Source: Carallia brachiata
Lineage: Eukaryota; Streptophyta; Magnoliopsida; Malpighiales; Rhizophoraceae
DNA length: 64,000 bases
Reading direction: 5' to 3'
Assembly: GCA_021464245.1 (NCBI GenBank)
Contig: JADCRB010000013.1
Coordinates: forward strand, 379,424-443,423
Made by a program: the position numbers and the translations under genes. Below are positions 51,382-61,400 of this stretch, in pieces (within the stretch, counting starts at the first letter, position 1; each line of letters starts with the position of its first letter). The notes beneath the pieces are model-generated. The model made no database searches. It was not told the origin of the DNA and was given only the letters and a program-made list of their open reading frames with translations.

Positions 51382-52859
51382 CCAAAGCCCCCATTAACAC
51401 CAATCCACAAACCCCTCTTCGAGCCACAAAATGAAGACGAAGAAAAAACAACATTTAGCTTCTCGAATTGACTCTTCTCCCAAGACATTCTTGGAAATCA
51501 TAGTTGAAATCAATGTGTTTTCTTGTAAAAAGGGTTAGAAAGAGAGAAATCGATCTTGAAAGAAAAATGAATAGAATGAGAAAAGGAAAGAGGATTTAGC
51601 TAAAGTTCAAGTTGAACTAACAACACGAAAAGAGATATAGACCTAGAGCAAGAAAGAGAGAAATCGAGGTGGAGGAGCTGGAAGTTGCCGGTGGCCCGTA
51701 GTGGCGGATAAAACAAAGCAAGGAGAAAAATGAGGGAGATCGTTGGTAGAGAGGAAGAGGACAGTGGTTAGAGGTGAGAAGAGAGCTAGAGGAAGAACAA
51801 GAAGAGGGAGGAGGCTTTGGCCGTAGGCTAGAGAGAGAAATTGTTGGTGAGAAAAAAAGAAGTCGAAGGCAGAGAAAATTCCATTGGGTGCAAACGGCAT
51901 TTTGTCGCAGAAGAAGAAAGAGGAAATAAGATTTTGGGTTTATTTTTAGGTTTATATAGTTTCCCAATAAAAAAAACAAATAAAGAAAAAAAATTCTAAA
52001 ACGACGCCATTTCAACGTTTGCGGTTCCTTTTCCCAACACCAAACAATGTCGTTTTGATACCAGCCTAAGGTCTTTTATTTATTTATTTATCTAAGGTCC
52101 TTGTTGATTTCAAGCTCGTTCATTTACTTATTTATTTATTTATTTGTTCTAAGAAATATTTTGTTTCTTTTTTTGTAAAATGTAAATATTCTAACTTTCA
52201 AAACAATTTATTGTCCGATAATTTTAACTAGTTCCAAATTTCAAAGGTTAAGCAAAAGAGGAAGAGCTTCTATAAACTATCTTCAATAATAACGATTGCT
52301 TGTATTTTCAGAAAAAAAATTGTAAAATTTTCTTTAGTTGTGTAGTTTGAATGGTTATTATGTTTATTTTAAAATACAACTTATAAGAAAAATTAAAATC
52401 CAGCATTAGGTAGGCTGTACGAACTTAGTTTGATGTGTGTGAGGCTAAGAGAATGGTATATGTGTGTCAATGTGCTGTACAGGAAAATAAATGAAGTAGT
52501 AACAGGTAAAAAATAAAAAATAATTAAATAGATAGAATGAAATAGTATTGTTGTCGCTTGCAACAAGCATCAATGTTTGTCACGAGTTTCACTCAATGTA
52601 ACCAACCCGTAGATCTTATAACAAATTTTTGGTAACGCAGACTAGGAGTCCTATAAATTTAGAACAATGTTTGTTTTTTTTTTTTCCTGAAGTGATAGAT
52701 TTTGGTGGTTCAGTTGCATCTTAAACGGTTGGTAGCAACTCTAGAAGTTGTTATATATACACCAAAATTTTTCACCAACAATCTAATTATTTTTTTCTGT
52801 GTGCGTTGGGGCCTCCGTCCCTAGGGTCCCATCGTGATAGAGTCTTAGTCAAAGTATAT
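51382..52859. other. Unassigned sequence inside the Mutator-type insertion
   Basis: 51530-51860 is GA-rich on the plus strand, so the minus strand is CT-rich and has overlapping open frames (51617-52015 and 51643-51900) of Ser/Leu/Phe/Pro bias. This could be the 5' UTR and first codons of a captured gene fragment, or just low complexity. AACGACGCC and TGTCGTTTT at about 52001 and 52049 form a short inverted pair. (TATT)n tracts lie at 52076-52093 and 52127-52146. I recognise no protein. Confidence 0.4.
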
Positions 52860-53003
52860 TTTAAACACTTTGATTGACAGTAGTTGAGAAAAGGAGTCAA
52901 TTATAAAGGCTCTGAAACATATGAGATTCAATTAAGAGTTAAAAAGTTTAGGACTCAATTATAAAAACGTACAAAAGTTTAAGACTAAAAAGGGTGTTAT
53001 CGT

Positions 53004-53290
53004 ACTTCCAACTATATTATTGCCCTTACGTGATTAAAGAGAATTCTCTAGACCATCGTTTAGAAGCAGAACAAGATCACCTGTTTCCTCCAACAGGCGC
53101 TGAGGATTCTCCATTCAGACCCCCAATCAATAAAGAGTTCTATTCAGAAATAATAAAAATGAGCAACAAAAACCATAAGAACCACTCCAATATTGGAGAA
53201 AAGCTCATACGAAATGAGAACCTTCACTGCAGAGAGCAGAGAAAACACTCTCACAAGTCAAGGCCAAGAAACATAAATTTTATTATCCAT
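53004..53290 (-). mobile_element. LINE 5' end: 5' UTR and start of ORF1
   Basis: On the minus strand an ATG at 53114-53112 opens MENPQRLLEETGDLVLLLND, followed by one stop and then SRKGNNIV, ending at the border of the Mutator-type insertion. Skipping the insertion and one copy of the 9-bp target duplication, the same frame runs on into RNLWSKNSFNCKALL at 39366 and below, the LINE ORF1. The 5' border may be at 53291, where AGTACACAT (53293-53301) resembles AATACACAT next to the LINE poly(A) (33879-33887). Confidence 0.72.
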
Positions 53291-53329
53291 CAAGTACACA
53301 TAGCATTGATGACGTCAGGAATGTAAAAT

Positions 53330-53930
53330 TTCTTATAAGGATCATGAGTTTAGTAAGAGTGATTTTCCTTGAAATGTGCAGTTTGAGGCAAGTAAGGACT
53401 CAATTGAAAAATCCATAAACTTTAAAAATTTGATTGTTGTTCAAGTAAATTCACTTGGTAATATTGAAAAGCAAAAAATTTAGATTCAAGTGCCTAATAC
53501 AATACAAGCAAATGTGGAACCATTAGTACATGAACGACATAATGAAATCAACAAAATGAAGGGCTCACGAGATCCTCAAGAGTAAGAAAATCTGAAAATT
53601 CTGATTACTATCTTGTATACATACAAGAGACTGATTTCAATAATAAAGATGATCCTTGTACATTTTCATTAGCCATAAAAAGTGAAAAGTTTGAATTGTG
53701 GTAAAATGCCATGAAAGAAAAGATTGAATCTAAGACTAACAATCAAGTTTGGGAGGATGTTGAATCACTAGAAGGAGCAGTAGCCATTTGCTACAAATGG
53801 ATCCATAAAACCAAAAGAGAATTATTTAGTAATATTGAGATATACAAGACTATAGTTATGGGCAAACATTTCACTCAGAGGGTATTTACTATCAAGGATA
53901 GATCCAAGTAAAGAATAGAGGAAAAGTTGC
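53330..53930 (+). pseudogene. Ty1/copia pol fragment (integrase-RT linker and start of RT)
   Basis: Plus-strand motifs: HEFSKSDFP (about 53344), DDPCTFSLAIKSEKFELW (53650-53702), AMKEKIESKTNNQVW (53706-53752), CYKWIHKTKRELFSNIE (53790-53840) and GKHFTQRVFTIKD (53860-53900), all typical of the beginning of copia reverse transcriptase. It stops just before the region at which the minus-strand copia remnant (31611-33888) begins, but lies in opposite orientation. Several stops. Confidence 0.75.
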
Positions 53931-53980
53931 CCCCCTAGATTTTTGTAATATATTATAACTTACATAGACAACAAACACCA

Positions 53981-54074
53981 AAGCCTTGGCTTAGTCTAGT
54001 GGCTATCGTGTTTTACCCCCTCCCCTTGTCCAAGTTTGAGTCCCATTGAATGCCTTCAAAGATTTTTTTTTTTA
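53981..54074 (+). mobile_element. tRNA-derived SINE
   Basis: A-box-like GGCTTAGTCTAGTGG at about 53988 and B-box-like CAAGTTTGAGTCCC at about 54030, with 28 bases between, are followed by a short body and a run of 11 T. This is the head-to-tail layout of short plant SINEs. No target duplication was identified with confidence. Confidence 0.55.
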
Positions 54075-55308
54075 TGCCTTCAACACTGTTTTGTTCCTCT
54101 TTTTTGTTTTTTTTTAATGCTTTGTTTTTTTTTTTTCAAATGCCTGTTGGTTATTTCTCTTTCTTTCATATGCCTTTTTCTTTATCATCTAATGGAAAAT
54201 AATTGATGAACATTTGCATTAATTTTTTTTCTATTTATTTTTGAAATTGTTTAAATAAAATTTTCTCATTTTTTACCATCTATTTAGAAATTTTTTTATA
54301 CCTCTTAATCAAACAAATTATCAGCAATAGACAATAAATAAGAACAAAATCTCTAAAACACATTATATTTTTAATTGTGTATGTTTGTAAAATCGACTTT
54401 AAGTTTATTTGCTATAATAAATACAATAAAAAAATTGACTTATGAGAAATATCATAAAAAATGCACCGCGCAATTACAAGAAAAATAAATGAATAAATGA
54501 TTGAATGTTTATTTATATAGAGAAAATTATATTTGATTAATAAAAATTAAAAAAAATGAAAACAGCAACATCCACAAAATATAATTATAATATTTATTAT
54601 TTAATATAATTAACATGATATTTTATGTTCCTCTTATATATTACTTTTATGTTTGTATTGATACATATAAAATTTGCCCCTTTAAAAATTTCTTCTAGAT
54701 CGTCCCTACTTCCAATATGTGTTGGAGAAGAGTTTAAATCAGTAACACTAAAAGCGAACCAAGCTACATGAAATGAATTATAAGCCAATGCACTCCTACT
54801 AGAGAGCTGCAAGGAACATTATATTATAGCTCAAGGGATTAGGTCGTGTGGTGGTCAGCTGCTAACCTAATCATCAGAGGATCTCTCAAAATAAGAAAAC
54901 ATTGATCCTAAACTGTTTGTATCACCAGCGCTTCTTTCAGAAGACCTTCTCTTCTAAAGCTATTTTCTCCTTCCAATGACAAATCCAGGAGTTGAGAATT
55001 GACTATCTCATCAAAAGCTACTTATCTGCACACAATTTTATAATGTTAACATCATGTTACCATAATATGCATAAGATGTAAAAAAAGATGCAAAATGCTC
55101 TATTTACACAATTAAGGTAGTTTATAATGTTCTGTAGCTCTATTTAATAAGCAGAATTACAGATCCTTGATAAACAATCTCATACATAACACAACAAACT
55201 TGTATTCTCCTTTTATAAACTTTATTTCTAATTCACTCAATAACACCTTAAGCCCAGCCCAAATCCCCCCACCCCCCTCCCCGCCTCAGTATTTTTAGTT
55301 ACTCTCCG
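54075..55308. other. Intergenic, no gene seen
   Basis: AT-rich noncoding DNA. A string near 54830 (TAGCTCAAGGGATTAGG) looks faintly like a tRNA A box, but no B box follows. Confidence 0.5.
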
Positions 55309-55362
55309 TTGGCCTCTGTTTTTCTCTGTGTCACACTATCTTTTTTTTCTCCAAACCTTCCC

Positions 55363-55581
55363 ATGGCTATCCCACTATTGCCACACAACCAAACCAGCAT
55401 TCGGTTTTACACCAAAGATATTTTTGATAACCTGACCTCCTTAACCATTAAATCCAGATCCTCAAGTACGAGAATCTTGGAAGTGCTTCTTGATGAATTC
55501 TCACCTACCCATTGCCATGCAAGAGCTTCTTACAGGGATCCATCAATAACTTTAACATTCTACAGCATGGAAGAGGGATGA
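55363..55581 (+). CDS. Unrecognised open frame, possible first exon
   Basis: From an ATG at 55363 a 72-codon frame opens with MAIPLLPHNQTSIRFYTKDI, a Ser/Arg-bearing stretch of the kind seen in chloroplast transit peptides. Just downstream, a different frame reads WKRDDPRLVYLSTPEVEL before stopping, so the real coding frame, if any, may shift through a splice or mutation. No family recognised. It may be a gene start, a fragment or chance. Confidence 0.22.
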   Translation: MAIPLLPHNQTSIRFYTKDIFDNLTSLTIKSRSSSTRILEVLLDEFSPTHCHARASYRDPSITLTFYSMEEG

Positions 55582-57582
55582 CCCAAGGCTTGTGTATCTA
55601 TCAACCCCAGAAGTGGAGTTATAATGAAAGGAGAACACAAAGGTAAAGATTAAATTTTGTTTTATTTCTGGAGGTCTTGGTTGGTTTTCTTGGTTTTCTT
55701 GCTTTGACACCAAGTTTTTTTTGTTTTACTAAATCTTGATTTTTTTTTTTACATAGTTTTCAAGATTGTGGCTACTATTTCTATGTATCCAAAAGTTTTT
55801 GTTACTAAATCTTGATTTCTTGTATAGTTTTCAATATTGTGGCTTCGAGTTCTATGTATCCAACTGTATTAGAGGACAATCAAGTATTGTTGATATTAGA
55901 TATTTCTAATACTAACGATATTAAGATAATGAAATTGTCGTATTCATTGTTGAAATTGTCGTATTAGATGAGGACTAGGAGGCAATCTCATCATGAAAAG
56001 TGTAATTGCAATTGCTGGAATTACAAACAGGTAAAAAAAAAAAAAAAAAGATAAGAAAAAGGCTTAGCATTCAATTTTTTTACTTTAATTTTATTTTTTT
56101 GCACTAATCTCATTGGCTATAGATTGAAAATGAGGTTTTTTTGTTAATAACATTCCTCAAAGCCTTTTGTAATAGAAAGAGCCTCATATTCCATCCCATT
56201 TTGCTATGTTCCTGATCAACACTTTTATGTCTTCAGTGACAACCAGAATTGGAGCAAACGATATTTGTCAGAAATTTTCTTTTTTTTTTTTTTTTTTGTC
56301 AGGTAGCCTATTGGCTTAAGGTGTCCTATTAGGGACCAAAGGGTGGAGATGAGCTGCCAAGAAAAGGTTTTAAACTCCAACCTAACTGGTTGGAGCAAGT
56401 AGCCTCAAGCTCAATTAGAAATTTTTTAATAGATAAGTTAGTAGATATATGAGTTGGTAGACGTTGGGCTATTGGGCTTAGTTAGAAACAAGCGTAATGA
56501 ATGGATAATGTATAATGCACTTTGATGGTGTAAAGAAACAAGAAGAAATATACCAAAATTTTTTTATCTCTTAAATTTCTGTTTATCTCTCTAAGTCTCT
56601 ACATCTCTCTTCTCCTCTTTTTGTCTTCCTATCTTTTTCTGTCTTTTCTTCCCTGTCCTCCCAAATTACCTGAGAGCCAATAAACTACTATTTTGCAACC
56701 ATTTTTACAATATAGATATATTTCTTCGTCTTTTTATGCTATTATTTGTTCTCTTATAATTTGTTTGGATTATTAAATTTTGGTGAGAAAGAAAAGTATT
56801 AGAAAGAAATGTGTTGTGATGAAATTACAAAAATGACCTTATAAATAATTAAATAAATTGGGGTTATTTTAGTAATTCCTCTTCCATGTGTTCTTTTTTT
56901 TTTTTTTTTCAAATGCTTTGGACTTTGCTGCTGACACATTTTCTAACCAATTTCCTACAGCTGCCAAACAAAAAACAAAGCATTGGAAAAACATGTTTTC
57001 TTTCTTTTTCTATTCTAACGGGTTTGCCTAACATAGTGTTAGTACTTACTCTATCCCTAAGTCACTTGCTCTTGTTAGAGGAAAGCTATAAAAGATGAGA
57101 AATATACACGTGAGATTTGATTTCAAAAGTGACTATATTATTTAATTTATTACAAATAAGTGATTTCATTTTATTTTAATGAGTTATATAACTCAAATTG
57201 AACTTAAAAAAAAAATTCATGCCCATATAAATTATTAATTTCAATACAAAATACATTTCTCAACATCTTTTGTAGAGTTAAATGCATTAAATTTCCTTTA
57301 ATAAATGATTAATTGATCTTGATTAAGATTTATTAGTCAAATTAGTCATGTTATGAATTAAACAGGAGAATCAATAATTCTTTGATTTTGATGGGTCGAA
57401 AAAGGAAATTTTAGAATCTCTCCCATCGGTTCAACAATTCCTATATACAAATTTTGAACCGTTTTCTGTCCAATTTTTTCTGCTCCCCTTTTTTTCCTCC
57501 CCCAAACATCATGTTACATTATGCAAGTAGGAATAAGTAGGCTGAATCTGTATGAACTAGGCCCGCCCTTGCAGCTGGGTGC
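55582..57582. other. Noncoding stretch with tandem duplication and SINE-like piece
   Basis: A ~70-bp unit with ACTAAATCTTGATTT and ATTGTGGCT occurs at 55724-55792 and again at 55799-55863. A tRNA-like head (TAGCCTATTGGC at 56304, GGTTTTAAACTCC at 56366) follows a T run and may be a SINE. The rest is AT-rich. Confidence 0.5.
56302..56410 (+). mobile_element. tRNA-like SINE fragment (possible)
   Basis: A-box-like GTAGCCTATTGGCTTAAGG and B-box-like GGTTTTAAACTCC are spaced about 45 bases apart, followed by TGGTTGGAGCAAGTAGCCTC. Preceded by poly-T (56275-56297). No target duplication found. Confidence 0.35.
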
Positions 57583-57885
57583 ATGTGTCCTAAGATAACC
57601 GTCCCATACAATCACTGCTGTGCTTGCTTAAAAGTTGAAGCTTTAGGCCCTGAAATGAAAAGAAGTTCAATGATCAAGGAATCCATGCCTGTTCCAAGTT
57701 CTGATACATTTTATAGACTCTATATCAATTCCCACGGTGTTATGTTAGCAGTATTAATATTAAGCAAGTTCCCGGTCATGCTTCAGTTCAATAGCTTCAT
57801 ATTGCTTCCAAATTTTCTTTCATTAGACCAAGTATTTGTTGACTGTAAAACCGTTGATAAGTCTAATGGTTGGATGAAATTCCAG

Positions 57886-58106
57886 CAACTTCACTAGTGG
57901 AGACCTCTAGAGCTCGTCTCCTCAAACAATACATACAAGTTACAACACAACCACCAGGAAAGTTCAGCCGGATGACTTGTAAGCCAGTCCAAGGAAGCAA
58001 AGCATTACACTTTAAGGTCGCAGTTGCAGACAAGAATTTTGTTTTCGCCCCCAGTGATGAACACATGAGAGAGAATTTTACGACGCGTGCCTACAATGCT
58101 CAGTAA
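57886..58106 (+). CDS. Unrecognised open frame, possible 3'-terminal exon
   Basis: After a possible acceptor (TTCCAG at 57880-57885), the plus strand stays open for 73 codons to a TAA at 58104-58106. It encodes TSLVETSRARLLKQYIQV and, further on, KFSRMTCKPVQGSKALHFKV and NFVFAPSDEHMREN. The composition looks protein-like and base composition is above the local average. A stop lies just upstream in frame, so a preceding exon would be required. I do not recognise the family. The opposite strand is also open for most of this stretch, so the call is tentative. It would be convergent with the YacP-like gene. Confidence 0.35.
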
Positions 58107-58267
58107 CCCCAATATGCAAATGCATCACAAGAAATATGACCTAGCATCCAACTCAATATTCACAGATTAAGAACTTAAAAAAGACCACAACAAAAATTTA
58201 TTTTAGCAGCTTGACATCCACAATATTTGGTGGGGCTGGATATAAATAGAATAAATAGTAATTACAA

Positions 58268-58280
58268 AGAATTTATTGTC
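58268..58280 (-). terminator. Polyadenylation signal region of the YacP-like gene
   Basis: On the minus strand AATAAA occurs at 58277-58272, about 150 bases after the stop codon. It is a plausible near-upstream element for 3' end formation. Confidence 0.45.
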
Positions 58281-58428
58281 AATGTGCGTGTGCAATGGAA
58301 ACTCCCTTTGCTCAACCGCCCTGCTTCGGCAGCAGGCAAGCCCCTTGGACAAATCCCTACATAAACTAGCCTGTCGCTAAATACTTGCCAATACATGGAG
58401 CTCAAGGACGCAACACCAAGACAGTCAT

Positions 58429-61400
58429 CTACTTTTGGACATTCTCAGAAAGCTTTCTCTTTAGCTCTGAGAGAGCATCCACAACTTCAGAATCTAGGTT
58501 GTGCTTTAACAATCTGCCTTGAAAAGAAGTTGGCCTGAAAAGATAATGAAATTAACACCATTGGCATCAAGTGGCAAAGCACAATTTTAAAGAATAATAT
58601 ACTAAAAACAGGTAGATGGACACATAAGGAAGGAGTGAGGCAGATGCATAGATGTTGGCTAGGGACGTACTAGAACAAATGCATTTTGATCGGGTGAACA
58701 TGAAAATGGGTTTTTTTAGAAAAGGCAGTCCTCTTTCTTAATGAAAAAATATGATAACCCAACTACTTGTCTAGAAGCTTGATAAAAAATTATGATGAGC
58801 TGGTCAGAAGATTTTTCAAGATAATTGAGCTGGTAAGCAAACTTTCAGCATTCCACCTACTTGGAATTGAGGTCAAGAGTTTGCATGTCAGAAATTGTAA
58901 ATCATGTCATGTTTTACCCGGAACAGCAAAAAAGTCGTGTAATGACCTACTTGAGAACAAAAACGAACTAGCCAACCAAAACAATGGCACAGGAAAAGCA
59001 AACTCAAAATAACTCTTTTTGCAGAATCTAATAGAAGGAAAATTTCTCTTATATTACGGCTTTTAATAGGATGCACTACCATTAAGTGCTGGGATAGGTC
59101 ACCAATACATCTGACACTAGTAAACTTATCTGATCCCATCAATTTGAAAAAGCTAACAGAATGTTATAGTGGCATGCTCCTGACATCTTCTAGCACGAAA
59201 TTATTTAAATAGTCATCAACTCTATTATCATATAGAGCTGACCTTTGTTCTTCAAGAACCCTTTCCACCTCCTCCTTAGATGCCTTAATCTATACTTGAA
59301 AAATTAAAAGGAATTGGTCATCAAACAATGGACACAAAAGAGTAACCCAACACCATCAAAAAGCATAAAAGTCAAAAATTGCTCACTTCAGAAACCAATG
59401 CCTTGCAACTCCATACAAAGGCTCCCTGCCATCACAATGCAGGCCAACCCCATTAGGCAATTAAAGAGAACAAGAAAACCTGAGTCACAAGATTTCAGTT
59501 GGCAAGAAGTATAATAAAAGATGCTCAACCACCAAACGCTCATTGCCTCAATGGCATGTCATTGATCATGCTTGAGGTCAAGAGTTTGAGGTGTTGGGAA
59601 CACCAACAACAACAACATCCACCATATATGAACCAAAAAAAAAAAAAGATGCTCAACCCTTATCCATCATGCATCCAATAAGCCGTAATTATATGCCAAG
59701 TCTACATGCTATTTTGTCAGCAAACATATTTGTATCATTTCTAAGATAGCAGTGAATTATGTGGCGTTAAAGACATTGGGAATGCCACTTGTGCTTAGAA
59801 TTATATAATATTAAAGCAGTTCTTAATACGGGAGCAGCAACAACATATATTCAGCAATGGAATGAGCAACTAAAAAGAGCAGTGTCAAGGAACCAATCAA
59901 CCCAAATACTTAAACTATTGTGTGAGGCTCAAGAATAGATCATATATTAAACTCTAACGCATCGATCACGCAAAAATTCTCTCAGGCTTGAAGTGTTTAT
60001 CGTGATAGAAATTCACCACTTATTGAAAGAATGAGGGCAGTGTGATTTGAATTCATGATCTTTTGGTCAACTTTGATACCATGTCAAAAAACCAATAAAC
60101 ACATAAACTTGAGTTGTTCGGTGACACTCAAGAATGGATCATAAATTAAACTTAAGCAGAAAGCAAATTTAAAATATTAGCTAATGCCTAGACAAATCGC
60201 AATAAACTCTAATAGTTTTGATGTGGGATAGTAGGTGTCCAAGACCACACGTTTAAAGTGGAAAGGTGCAGCGTGAAGCAAAATGTCATAAAAGTTAATC
60301 AAGTACGTGGATCTGGAGAGAGAGAGACAGAGAGAGAGAGAGAGCATGAAAATTTTTCTTGGCAACAGTTAAAACTTAATAATAGCCAAGTATAAGGGCA
60401 ACACATACTGCTCCATGGGCTGCCTGCTGCTGACCATGGTCAGAAGTAACGACCCATACCTTTGGGCACCCATCCTCCTTTAAGGCCACAACCTGTCACG
60501 TACAACATGCCACTTCCTAATAAACATCAACAATAAACAAGTGCCACATGAAACCAGATAAAAGAAAGAAAACCTTCTTCTCATCAATACGAAACATACC
60601 TGTTGCCTTACAGTTTCAAAATTGGCATCACAAGCATAGAAACATTATTACACAGAACTAGACAAATGCAGCTTAATTAGTTACCAAAAAAAAAAAAAAA
60701 CTCTTCCATTCATAAAGCAGTTGATGCCCCAAAACCTAGGACCTATTCAGTTTTCAATAGTTCACTGTTGTGCTATCCTCGGTATGCAGAAATAGTAATT
60801 GGTTCACATATTAGGGTTTTTGCTGCACTAAAACTAAAAAGCTCATGTCTGCTATATGGAAAAGGCTTCTGTTTTCATGTATGACAGCTCAGAAGCAATG
60901 GAATAAACTTAGTCTTTGTGTATGATAGCCAGGCAACTATCAACTAAACCAGGTGGACAGAAATAAATGATCAACTGGGAAGCCGAAAAATTGAAGCATG
61001 TATACAAGGAGAAAGCAGATAAGACATCAAAAATAAACTCCAACTAAAATTATTGTTAAGTAATGGCGTAAAAAATTATTGATCATCAACTACCTAAGAG
61101 ATTCACACAGCATTTTGATATGTGAGAAACTGATATTGCCGATTTAGTCAAAAGAAAAGATCCAATTTTCCAATCAGGTTAAAATCATAACATACCTCTT
61201 TTTCAATCCATGAATCAGCACACGATTCACCAGAGTAAATCACATCAATGCTGCAGAATTGAGACCGACATACTGTGTCAAATGAAATTCAACAGGAAAA
61301 AGAATTTTCTGTTCTGCTTTTGGCTTCAATTAGAAGAAAGAAACAGATAGATCCTTTATTCTCATAGATCAAAAATATTGATTAATTAGTTTGCTTCCAA

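Larger units (their letters stand above)
39367..53003. mobile_element. Mutator-type insertion split by later retroelements (13.6 kb)
   Basis: The left end GTGATAATACACTTTTTAGT and the reverse complement of the right end ACGATAACACCCTTTTTAGT begin matching inverted repeats of at least 120 bp (39367-39490 and 52860-53003) sharing CCTAAA, CAATTGAGTC and CCTTTATAAT strings. Flanks are ATTTCTAAC (39358-39366) and ACTTCCAAC (53004-53012), matching at 7 of 9 positions. The family resembles the MITEs at 24807 and 31665, so the original element may have been only about 0.5 kb. It now contains a gypsy element, a copia element and about 2.4 kb of other sequence. Confidence 0.75.

Noticed and set aside
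51617..52015. 132-codon minus-strand Ser/Leu/Phe-rich frame, considered as a gene
   Set aside because: It is the complement of a GA-rich low-complexity stretch, with two overlapping frames equally open; kept only as part of an unassigned segment.
54830..54900. tRNA A-box-like string, considered as another SINE
   Set aside because: No B box at the right distance and no tail or target duplication.
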